5,799 nt of DNA from Acidobacteriota bacterium. GTDB taxonomy: Bacteria > Acidobacteriota > Terriglobia > Terriglobales > Acidobacteriaceae. Location of the stretch: positions 1-5,799 of the forward strand of contig QHVR01000531.1 in the NCBI GenBank assembly GCA_003223595.1, given 5' to 3'. This document shows positions 1-4,869 of the stretch, one piece after another (within the stretch, counting starts at the first letter, position 1; each line of letters opens with the position of its first letter). The notes below the pieces were generated by a model, which had not been told where the DNA came from, did no database searches, and worked only from the letters and a program-made list of their open reading frames with translations. The translations under genes were made by a program, and so were the position numbers.

Positions 1-492
1 GTCGAGCATGGGTCTTACATCGATGATGCCGGGATCGCTGCGATGAAAGAACATGGCACATATCTGGTTCCCACGCTGTATCTGGGCGACTGGATGATCG
101 ACAATGTCGGGTTGACGCACCTGCCTGCGCCGCTGCTGGCCAAGGCGAAGGAAGTTATTCCGGCGGCGCGCAAGAATATTGCCCACGCCTTTGCGGCGGG
201 AGTGAAAGTCGCGTTGGGCACCGACGCTGCTGTCTATCCGCACGGGCTAAACGGCCACGAATTTGAGACGATGGTGAAACTGGGCCTGACGCCGCTGCAA
301 TCCATTCAGGCCGGAACACTGAATGCGGCAGATTTGCTGGGCTGGGCGGGCAAAGTGGGGACGTTGGAGGCAGGGGCCTGGGCGGATATCGTTGCGGTCG
401 ATGGCGATCCGCTGAAGGACATCACAACGCTTCAGCGAGTGAAGTTCGTCATGAAGGGCGGCGAGGTGGTGAAGAATGAGTACGCAAAGTAG
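1..492 (+). CDS. Metal-dependent amidohydrolase, imidazolonepropionase-like (3' part only)
   Basis: The frame is open from the first base, so the N-terminal part lies outside the window; 163 residues and the stop (TAG, 490-492) are visible. The fragment begins with EHG, which in the amidohydrolase superfamily usually carries a metal-ligand histidine of the TIM barrel. It continues with a PTLY strand and LGTDA (Asp at visible residue 75, the usual last barrel metal/catalytic Asp). The end, LEAGAWADIVAVDGDPL followed by VKFVMKGGEVV, is the characteristic C-terminal beta-sandwich of this superfamily. Closest remembered relatives are imidazolonepropionase-like hydrolases often labelled Xaa-Pro dipeptidase and usually exported; whether this one has a signal peptide cannot be seen. 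The likely reaction is hydrolysis of a cyclic amide or dipeptide-type bond; the substrate is unknown. It is convergent with the next gene. Family assignment is firm, substrate is not. Confidence -1.
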   Translation, partial: VEHGSYIDDAGIAAMKEHGTYLVPTLYLGDWMIDNVGLTHLPAPLLAKAKEVIPAARKNIAHAFAAGVKVALGTDAAVYPHGLNGHEFETMVKLGLTPLQSIQAGTLNAADLLGWAGKVGTLEAGAWADIVAVDGDPLKDITTLQRVKFVMKGGEVVKNEYAK

Positions 493-520
493 TCGGGTAT
501 GACGCAGTTCTGCTCCCTGG

Positions 521-560
521 ACTCAGCCATGTTGCGATTCGAAAGATGTTATGGCTGAGT
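521..560. other. Perfect 10-bp inverted repeat at convergent gene ends
   Basis: ACTCAGCCAT (521-530) is the exact reverse complement of ATGGCTGAGT (551-560), with a 20-base loop between them. The right arm overlaps the last codons and stop of the phosphatase gene (stop at 549-551), and the left arm lies 28 bases after the amidohydrolase stop. The structure would form in transcripts from either side, so it could be a bidirectional 3'-end hairpin. Neither strand has a T-tract after the stem, so it is not a canonical intrinsic terminator. Confidence -1.
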
Positions 561-1142
561 ACTCATTCGGCGAAAGGGTGCGAGCTGGGGAGATTGAGCC
601 AAGAGGTCTGGGAATCGCTCTACCCAGCGAGCCATATTGGGATGCCAAAAGTGTAAGTAATGGAATGAGCGCATTTCCTGGATGGCGTGTTGAGGCGACC
701 AGCCCTCGAATGCGATGCGGTAAGCGGCGATGAACATGCCGCTGCGGTCGCCGCCCAGCCAGCAGTGGATGAAGATTTTCCTCCTGGGCCGCTCACGAAC
801 GAGCGAGAAGAATTTAGCGATTTCTTCATCTTTGGGTGTAGCCCACCCAGATCCGGGCAGATTGATAAAACGCATGCCCAGGGATTGCAATTCGCCGCGC
901 AGATCGATAATGGTATCGATACCCAGCTTCTTGAGCTGCTCCACGCCCTCATCCTTTGGTTGCGCGCCACGATACAGGAAGTCGTTAATCCTGCCGAAAT
1001 CTGAAACGCCCGGCACATAACCTTTCTCGGCAAATGCGGGTGGGTTCACAGCGAGCGTTTGCTTGTGGTGCGAGCTACACCCGACCGCGACAGCCGTGAA
1101 ATATAGCGCTAGAGCCATAGCAGCAACGCGGCGGGATGACAT
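549..1142 (-). CDS. Small tyrosine/dual-specificity phosphatase, probable lipoprotein or exported protein
   Basis: A 197-residue protein. The P-loop HCWLGGDRSG (His126, Cys127 to Arg133) is the CX5R signature of cysteine-based phosphatases, with Cys127 as expected nucleophile and Arg133 as phosphate binder. The DFGRINDFLYRGAQP segment (48-62) and IDTIIDLRGE (75-84) match the small bacterial PTP/DSP-like family. The N-terminus has SRR, a hydrophobic stretch (7-21) and Cys22 in AVGC, an imperfect lipobox; a plain signal peptide is the alternative. It therefore probably acts outside the cytoplasm on phosphotyrosine, phosphoinositide or a similar substrate, not determinable here. The segment between strand IIDLRGE and LGMRFINLP seems about ten residues shorter than in relatives I remember. 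The only in-frame ATG is used; no clear ribosome-binding site precedes it. The gene lies 92 bases downstream of an oxidoreductase on the same strand, so co-transcription is possible but not shown. Confidence -1.
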   Translation of the reverse strand: MSSRRVAAMALALYFTAVAVGCSSHHKQTLAVNPPAFAEKGYVPGVSDFGRINDFLYRGAQPKDEGVEQLKKLGIDTIIDLRGELQSLGMRFINLPGSGWATPKDEEIAKFFSLVRERPRRKIFIHCWLGGDRSGMFIAAYRIAFEGWSPQHAIQEMRSFHYLHFWHPNMARWVERFPDLLAQSPQLAPFRRMSTQP

Positions 1143-1234
1143 TTCGGATGTTTGATGCAGATTCAGAGGCTGGGCACGTGCTGAAAAATCACGACATCAC
1201 TTACAACCCCCGCTGCTCTCGCCATTCATCGGAA

Positions 1235-2590
1235 CTAGCCTTCCGAAGCGGTGCCCTTGGCGGCGTCCCATAGCATTCTTTTGCCACTGCGATAGGAGAG
1301 GTTCACCATGTGTCCGGCTGCGGCGGCATGGTGTCCGACTTCGGCGGTCTCGTAGCTTGGCTGGCGGGTGCGAACCGCATTGATGAAGTTCGCTAGATGC
1401 AGAACAGTCGCGTCCGGCTTGTCTGGAAAATCCAGATTCACTGGCGCTGGCTTGGTCCCTCCCTGTGATTCCGCACGGTGGTTGTCTTGATTCAGGAAGG
1501 CTTCCTGCATTGCTTTTGGCCAGCTGTCGATGGAGTATTCGTAGCCTTCGCGTTTGTACTCTGGCTGCTGGACCATGCCTGCGCCAAGAAGAAGCGAAAG
1601 TGAACCTTCCGTTCCCAAGAACTGGATTCCCTGACCGGATGTGCTGGCGCTGTTGAATGTGCCGGCCATGTTCACACAGAAGCTGCCGTAGTCGAACAGG
1701 GCGTCGAGGGTGTCGGGTACTTCCCGGCCGTCGTGCCGGTGGAGGATTCCGCCATTCGCGGCTACACTTTTCGGCAGCTGTGCGTCCATGATGAAGTGAA
1801 TGGAAGTAATGAGGTGGACGAAGAGGTCGGTGGAGATTCCGCCGGAATAGTCCCAATACTTGCGATAGCGAAACACGCGCTCGGGATTGTAGGGAACGGC
1901 TGGCGCGGGACCGAGCCATTCCTGCCAATTGAAATTGACGCCATCCTGCAGGTCCGCAGGGATGGGATAGTTCCAGGAGCCCGTCGAGCTGTTCCGGTTG
2001 TAGGACGCGGTCACTTTGGTGACCTTGCCGAGTTTACCCGAGGTCACGATTTCCCGCGCTCTTTTGTTCTGCTCGGAAGACACCCACTGGCTGCCCACCT
2101 GCACGATGCGGCTGTGTTCGCGGGCCCCGTCGATCATGGCCGGGCCATCTTCAATTCTGTAGGTCATTGGCTTTTCGATGTAGACGTCCTTGCCCGCGCT
2201 CAGCGCGTCGAGCACTATGCGCTTATGCCAATGATCGGGCGTCGCCACAACAACGGCATCGATGTCGTTCCGGTCCAGGAGTTTCTTATACTGCGCAAAA
2301 TTCGTCGCGATCTTACCTTCCGTGCGCTCCTTGGCGCGTTCGAGGTGTCCCTGGTAGCAATCGCAGACTTCCAACAGGTTGGCCTGCTGGGTTTCTTTGG
2401 CGGCCTCGAGCAGAATGTTTCCGCGAATGCCGAAGCCAATGAACCCGAGGTTCACACGGTCATTCGGGCCTGCGGCCTTGGGCAGCAGCGAGGAAGGAAA
2501 AGTGATTCGCTTGCCGTTTAATACGAAGCTGATGCTCGCCGCCTGAGTCGCACTGCGGAGGATGAACTGGCGTCTGGTGGATTTGGACAT
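1235..2590 (-). CDS. Gfo/Idh/MocA family oxidoreductase with twin-arginine leader
   Basis: A 451-residue NAD(P)-dependent dehydrogenase of the Gfo/Idh/MocA family. STRRQFI (4-10) is a twin-arginine motif, followed by a rather weak hydrophobic stretch (about 14-24); export by Tat with bound cofactor is likely but not certain. The Rossmann fold follows: GFIGFGIRGN (GxGxxG at Gly52, 54, 57), ATPDHWHKR (116-124), and the family hallmark EKP (139-141). The C-terminal domain has WQEWLGP (222-228) and GGISTDLFVH (250-259), whose Asp255 and His259 match the usual catalytic DxxxH position. Length and the WLGP segment fit the exported subgroup abundant in Acidobacteriota and Planctomycetota, generally acting on sugars or cyclitols; the substrate is unknown. 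ATG at 2590 is preferred because GGTGA lies five bases upstream; an in-frame GTG at 2599 would add three residues. Divergent from a small membrane gene, with a 190-base gap. Confidence -1.
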   Translation of the reverse strand: MSKSTRRQFILRSATQAASISFVLNGKRITFPSSLLPKAAGPNDRVNLGFIGFGIRGNILLEAAKETQQANLLEVCDCYQGHLERAKERTEGKIATNFAQYKKLLDRNDIDAVVVATPDHWHKRIVLDALSAGKDVYIEKPMTYRIEDGPAMIDGAREHSRIVQVGSQWVSSEQNKRAREIVTSGKLGKVTKVTASYNRNSSTGSWNYPIPADLQDGVNFNWQEWLGPAPAVPYNPERVFRYRKYWDYSGGISTDLFVHLITSIHFIMDAQLPKSVAANGGILHRHDGREVPDTLDALFDYGSFCVNMAGTFNSASTSGQGIQFLGTEGSLSLLLGAGMVQQPEYKREGYEYSIDSWPKAMQEAFLNQDNHRAESQGGTKPAPVNLDFPDKPDATVLHLANFINAVRTRQPSYETAEVGHHAAAAGHMVNLSYRSGKRMLWDAAKGTASEG

Positions 2591-2653
2591 ATTGATCACC
2601 GCGAAAGAAGGTTACGTATGACGCGAACAGGAAAGCTTAGCGCAAACTGGGCT

Positions 2654-2667
2654 GCGACTGTAGTCGC
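2654..2667. promoter_or_regulatory. Short palindrome, possible operator
   Basis: GCGACT-GT-AGTCGC is a perfect 6-bp dyad with a two-base centre. It lies in the 190-base gap between the Tat-type oxidoreductase (start 2590) and the divergent small membrane gene (start 2781). Position and symmetry suit a dimeric regulator, but a 6-bp dyad can occur by chance, and no clear -35/-10 pair was found for the oxidoreductase. Confidence -1.
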
Positions 2668-2765
2668 CTGGCGCTAGAACCTGGCAGCTCATGTGCGGAT
2701 TTAGCGTTCGTCCGCCATACATGTGCTGACCCAATCAAGATACGGGCTGGCAATCTTACCCGGCG

Positions 2766-2771
2766 TACAAT
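2766..2771 (+). promoter_or_regulatory. Candidate -10 element for a leaderless small-protein transcript
   Basis: TACAAT matches five of six positions of the sigma-70 -10 consensus. Its last base is nine bases before the ATG at 2781, so the predicted transcription start falls within a few bases of the ATG. This agrees with the lack of any Shine-Dalgarno sequence there. No good -35 hexamer is seen at 16-18 bases, so this is suggestive only. Confidence -1.
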
Positions 2772-2780
2772 TTTGCATCG

Positions 2781-2924
2781 ATGGAGAGAAAGATATTCTG
2801 GGCGGTATTCGCGGCTCTGGGGCTAGTGGCGGATTTTCTCCTTCCATTTTGGTGGGCTTGTGGCGCAACCATTCCGATTCTCTTTGTGGCGTGGTGGGTG
2901 GCTTACCGGAGCGACTGGTTCTAA
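2781..2924 (+). CDS. Small Trp-rich two-helix membrane protein (47 residues), function unknown
   Basis: A short reading frame starting MERKIFWAVF and ending VAYRSDWF before TAA (2922-2924). Two hydrophobic segments are visible: about residues 5-25 (with FAALGLVADFLLPFWW) and about 29-41 (TIPILFVAWWVAY), joined by a short ACGA turn. A charged N-terminus (ERK) and a polar C-terminus (RSDW) flank them. The five tryptophans and the hydrophobic/charged layout are not what random GC-rich sequence usually gives. No ribosome-binding site precedes the ATG; a -10-like TACAAT nine bases upstream suggests a leaderless mRNA. An in-frame TGA at 2727-2729, with no start codon after it before 2781, fixes the start. 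Its stop is 11 bases from the convergent stop of the Cys/His protein. I do not recognise a named family; it may be a conserved small inner-membrane protein. The opposite strand is also open across this stretch, but that reading is low-complexity and lacks family features. Confidence -1.
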   Translation: MERKIFWAVFAALGLVADFLLPFWWACGATIPILFVAWWVAYRSDWF

Positions 2925-2935
2925 GGGCAAATTGA

Positions 2936-3166
2936 TTAGTCGGGCAGTTGAATGCGATCTGGATGTTTCCGGGCTCGTTCGTGCTCTTCGGCCAGGACCT
3001 TGTCCAGCCAGAGCGCTTGCCGCTCGGCGGCCGCCTTGTCCACGGATGCGGGATGGTGAAAGACAATGAACTCCTCACCACAGCTGTCGCAGCGAAGAGT
3101 ACCCATTTCTTTGCAGTCGGGTGCCCGCTCTCTCGTCTGACCCTTCTTGATCGCCACGGCATTCAT
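2936..3166 (-). CDS. Small Cys/His-cluster (zinc-ribbon-like) protein, function unknown
   Basis: A 76-residue basic protein. Cys18, Cys26 and Cys29 (in LRCDSCGEEF) with His37/His38 (FHHP) could give one four-ligand zinc site (C-x7-C-x2-C-x7-H); the CxxCGEEF knuckle is typical of zinc-binding small proteins. The C-terminal half (about 42-72: VDKAAAERQALWLDKVLAEE then HERARKHPDRIQ) is charged and helical in pattern, so the layout is zinc knuckle plus amphipathic helix. Such proteins often bind nucleic acid or a protein partner, but nothing here identifies the target. The start is the ATG at 3166; Met21 is a possible shorter start but would lose Cys18. No Shine-Dalgarno is seen, and TAAAAT lies eight bases before the ATG, consistent with leaderless expression. 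It is convergent with the 47-residue membrane protein. I recall similar hypothetical proteins in Acidobacteriota but no named family. Confidence -1.
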   Translation of the reverse strand: MNAVAIKKGQTRERAPDCKEMGTLRCDSCGEEFIVFHHPASVDKAAAERQALWLDKVLAEEHERARKHPDRIQLPD

Positions 3167-3174
3167 CCAATGAC

Positions 3175-3180
3175 ATTTTA
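3175..3180 (-). promoter_or_regulatory. Candidate -10 element for the Cys/His protein
   Basis: On the minus strand this reads TAAAAT, five of six matches to the -10 consensus, ending eight bases before the ATG at 3166. As with the facing small gene, the predicted start of transcription would be at or next to the start codon, and no ribosome-binding site is present. A second -10-like site (TATAAC, 3208-3213, minus) could give a conventional leader instead. No convincing -35 was found for either. Confidence -1.
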
Positions 3181-3314
3181 TCGGCTGTGGGCTTTATCAG
3201 GGGCGGCGTTATATGTGTCGTGAGTGATTGCACCAGAGATATTTCTTATTGAGGGAAAGGCTTGCAATTCGTCGAGAGTCTCTGGGCGGGCGCTCGCTTC
3301 GCGGACAGCCTGTC

Positions 3315-4253
3315 TTACGTGAGTCTGGCAGCACGAACTGCCCGCTCGGTTACCCAGTCTGTCCAGTAGGATGACGAGCCACTGGCTTGAAGTTCGTTTT
3401 TACCTTCTACGGCGTCTACGAAGTTCTCGATCATTGGATAGTGCAGGTTGGGATGCGCGGGTAGATTCTCCTGCCCACCGGGCGAGAGCAGATCCGGGCC
3501 GTTCAGGGGAGACATCTCAATTTCGCCGTCGGTGCCGCGAATGCGGCATTCGTCGCGGATGATCTTCGAATGCCAGCGGACGTCCACGATGCCCCGTACG
3601 CCGCCTTCATATTCGATCATCACTGTCGCGTTATCCTCGACTGGATAGTGATGGACTACGTTCGACAACTGAGCTGTAACTCGCAGCGGCTTTCCGAACC
3701 AGAAATTCAATACGTCGATGCGGTGGGAAGCGATGTCGAAGAGCGGACCGCCTCCGGCTTTAGCAGGGTCAACCAGCCAACTGCGGCTGCCGCTGCCGTC
3801 GAACCACATGTGGTTGGTAAGTTCGGCGACCACGGGCTTGCCGATCGCGCCCTGTTCCAAGAGCTGCCTCGCGCGCTGCACCTTGGGATAGCAGCGGCGG
3901 TAGTAGGCGACTCCCAAAAGCCGCCCGCTCTGTTCCGCAGCCTGAACCATGCTGCGAGCTTCGGGCTCATTCATCGCCATCGGTTTTTCGCAGATGACAT
4001 GCTTGCCGGCGCGCAGCGACTGAATGGTTTGCGGCGCGTGCAGGAAAACCGGTGTGGCTACGTACACCGCGTCCACTGCGGGATCCTTGAGGGCTTGCTC
4101 TAAGCTCCCCCAGGTGCGGACGCCATATTGCGCCGCTTTCGACGGGTCGCGGGTCACGATTCCATAGAGCGCGCTTCGAGGTTCCGCTTCAATCGCTGGA
4201 ATCACGCGGCGAATCGTGATGTCCCCAACTCCGATAACGATCCAGTTCAGCAT
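3315..4253 (-). CDS. Gfo/Idh/MocA family oxidoreductase (cytoplasmic type)
   Basis: A 312-residue NAD(P)-dependent dehydrogenase. The N-terminus WIVIGVGDI (4-12) is the Rossmann dinucleotide loop; the third glycine of GxGxxG is replaced (Gly8, Gly10, Thr13), which is tolerated in some subfamilies. VYVATPVFLHA (63-73) and EKPMA (89-93) are family hallmarks. GGGPLFDIASH (167-177) supplies the Asp173/His177 pair at the usual catalytic position, and GVRGIVDVRW with the RGTDGEIEM segment forms the C-terminal sheet. There is no signal peptide, so it should act in the cytoplasm, probably oxidising a sugar, sugar alcohol or deoxy-sugar; the substrate is not readable. ATG at 4253 is chosen because an upstream in-frame TTG (4277) lies inside the HU terminator. 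No good ribosome-binding site is visible. The gene follows HU on the same strand with only 69 bases between coding regions. It resembles the Tat-type oxidoreductase in this window only at family level. Confidence -1.
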   Translation of the reverse strand: MLNWIVIGVGDITIRRVIPAIEAEPRSALYGIVTRDPSKAAQYGVRTWGSLEQALKDPAVDAVYVATPVFLHAPQTIQSLRAGKHVICEKPMAMNEPEARSMVQAAEQSGRLLGVAYYRRCYPKVQRARQLLEQGAIGKPVVAELTNHMWFDGSGSRSWLVDPAKAGGGPLFDIASHRIDVLNFWFGKPLRVTAQLSNVVHHYPVEDNATVMIEYEGGVRGIVDVRWHSKIIRDECRIRGTDGEIEMSPLNGPDLLSPGGQENLPAHPNLHYPMIENFVDAVEGKNELQASGSSSYWTDWVTERAVRAARLT

Positions 4254-4268
4254 GGTGTTCGCAAGGCG

Positions 4269-4300
4269 AAAAATCAAAGGCCGGCTTTTGAGCCGGCCTT
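4269..4300 (-). terminator. Intrinsic terminator of the HU gene
   Basis: On the minus strand a perfect 10-bp GC-rich stem (AAGGCCGGCT, 4291-4300, with AGCCGGCCTT, 4277-4286; loop CAAA) is followed by TGATTTTT (4269-4276). It begins 22 bases after the HU stop codon. Stem strength, short loop and U-rich tail make this the clearest terminator in the window. Its tail ends about 15 bases before the start of the downstream oxidoreductase, so that gene is probably expressed by read-through or from a promoter upstream of or inside the hairpin. Confidence -1.
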
Positions 4301-4322
4301 CAAATATAAAGGAAATCAGGAA

Positions 4323-4616
4323 CTACTTCTTGGGGGCGATCGCGTCCTTGGCAGCCTTGGCGACGCGGAACTTCACTACCGTCTTCGCCTTGATCTGGAT
4401 CGGTTCGCCAGTCTGGGGATTGCGGCCCACGCGGGCTTTGCGGTGCGCCTTCACCAGGCGGCCGAGGCCGGGCACCACAAAGATGCCGTTCTTCTTGGTT
4501 TCTTTGATAGCGGTGTCTGCGAGACTCTCGAGAAACGCCGCCGCGGTTTTGTTCGGAATCTCGTTCTTCTCCGCGAGTTGCCGAATCAATTGGGTTTTGG
4601 TCAGACCTGAAGCCAT
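4323..4616 (-). CDS. HU-family nucleoid DNA-binding protein
   Basis: A 97-residue HU/IHF-type histone-like protein that bends and compacts DNA as a dimer in the nucleoid. It has the N-terminal helical dimerisation region (LTKTQLIRQLAEK, 5-17, and AAAFLESLADTAIKE, 25-39), then VVPGLGRL (47-54), the usual turn before the arm. The beta-arm carries VGRNPQTGEPI (63-73) with the conserved RNP, whose proline normally intercalates between base pairs. It ends in a basic tail (KAAKDAIAPKK). Length is slightly above the usual 90 residues because of short extensions at both ends. ATG at 4616 is supported by a strong Shine-Dalgarno sequence four bases upstream. The upstream region has a palindrome overlapping a -10-like hexamer, and an intrinsic terminator follows, so it can form its own transcription unit. 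HU versus IHF subtype cannot be settled, hence no symbol. Confidence -1.
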   Translation of the reverse strand: MASGLTKTQLIRQLAEKNEIPNKTAAAFLESLADTAIKETKKNGIFVVPGLGRLVKAHRKARVGRNPQTGEPIQIKAKTVVKFRVAKAAKDAIAPKK

Positions 4617-4620
4617 TCTT

Positions 4621-4627
4621 CCTCCTT
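4621..4627 (-). promoter_or_regulatory. Strong ribosome-binding site of the HU gene
   Basis: On the minus strand this is AAGGAGG, four bases before the ATG at 4616. It is the best Shine-Dalgarno match in the window, fitting an abundant protein, and it fixes the HU start. Confidence -1.
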
Positions 4628-4647
4628 AAAATCGGTTTAATGCCAGC

Positions 4648-4666
4648 GCGGGTATCTTATACCCGC
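4648..4666. promoter_or_regulatory. Palindrome overlapping a putative HU promoter -10
   Basis: GCGGGTAT-CTT-ATACCCGC is a perfect 8-bp dyad with a three-base centre. On the minus strand it contains TATAAG (4656-4661), five of six matches to the -10 consensus, about 40 bases before the HU start. A -35 at the right distance is weak. A dimeric repressor bound here would block the promoter; alternatively, if transcription starts further upstream, the dyad forms a stable hairpin in the 5' leader. It has no U-tract, so a terminator role is unlikely. Confidence -1.
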
Positions 4667-4686
4667 AGGGCTGTGGAAAACACCTT

Positions 4687-4780
4687 ATTTTACGGGGGTT
4701 TTCTAATTCGTACATGCGCCAGAGCCCATGTTTACAGGCGTTCACGCTAGCCGAGGTTCCATAATGGGCATTTTACGGGG
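4687..4780. repeat. 11-bp direct repeat in the HU / Cys-rich gene intergenic region
   Basis: ATTTTACGGGG occurs exactly at 4687-4697 and again at 4770-4780, 83 bases apart, both in the 253-base divergent intergenic region. On the minus strand each copy reads CCCCGTAAAAT, ending in a -10-like hexamer. The two copies could be sites for one regulator or duplicated promoter elements. Roughly one such coincidence in a hundred regions of this size would be expected by chance. Confidence -1.
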
Positions 4781-4808
4781 CTTAGCGGCGGGCGGCCCTC
4801 AGTGGGGA

Positions 4809-4824
4809 ACCTGCCCATGCAGGT
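4809..4824 (+). other. Short hairpin ahead of the Cys-rich gene
   Basis: ACCTGC-CCAT-GCAGGT is a perfect 6-bp stem with a four-base loop, ending 45 bases before the TTG start. If the transcript begins upstream (for example near the CATAAT at 4760-4765) it would lie in the mRNA leader; otherwise it may be an operator. No U-tract follows. Confidence -1.
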
Positions 4825-4846
4825 GAAGGAGTATCCCGCCGGATGA

Positions 4847-4864
4847 CATAATGGATTGCAGGAG
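4847..4864 (+). promoter_or_regulatory. Candidate -10 and ribosome-binding site of the Cys-rich gene
   Basis: CATAAT (4847-4852) matches five of six -10 positions, with a partial -35 (GTGAAG, 4823-4828) at an 18-base spacing. AGGAG (4860-4864) sits five bases before the TTG at 4870 and decides that start. The only nearby in-frame ATG (4843) runs directly into TAA. If this -10 is used, the leader would be only about a dozen bases. Confidence -1.
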
Positions 4865-4869
4865 TCCAT

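Noticed and set aside
1197..1928. Minus-strand open frame of 243 codons overlapping the oxidoreductase gene
   Set aside because: It is an out-of-frame reading, extremely rich in Arg, Ser and Pro, with no domain features, sharing the bases of the motif-bearing frame.
1733..2521. Long open frame (262 codons) on the plus strand across the Tat-type oxidoreductase
   Set aside because: It lies wholly antisense to a gene with clear family motifs, and its translation shows no recognisable domain; long antisense frames are common in GC-rich coding DNA.
2701..3162. Minus-strand frame of 153 codons covering both small genes
   Set aside because: It is out of frame with the Cys/His protein and antisense to the membrane protein; its product is low-complexity (Pro, Arg, Ser, Lys) without features.
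3287..3314. GC-rich symmetric stretch (including GACAGCCTGTC) after the second oxidoreductase as a terminator
   Set aside because: The arms are 5 bp with a single-base centre and no T-run follows, so no stable terminator can be argued.
3570..4103. Plus-strand frame of 177 codons antisense to the second oxidoreductase
   Set aside because: It is antisense to a confirmed coding region, has no ribosome-binding site and no recognisable domain.
4128..4629. Plus-strand frames across the HU gene
   Set aside because: They read the antisense of HU and of the oxidoreductase N-terminus, crossing the HU terminator; no protein-like motifs.
4672..4680. DnaA-box-like TGTGGAAAA as a sign of a replication origin
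   Set aside because: It is one isolated near-match, with no cluster of boxes, AT-rich unwinding region, dnaA or dnaN nearby.
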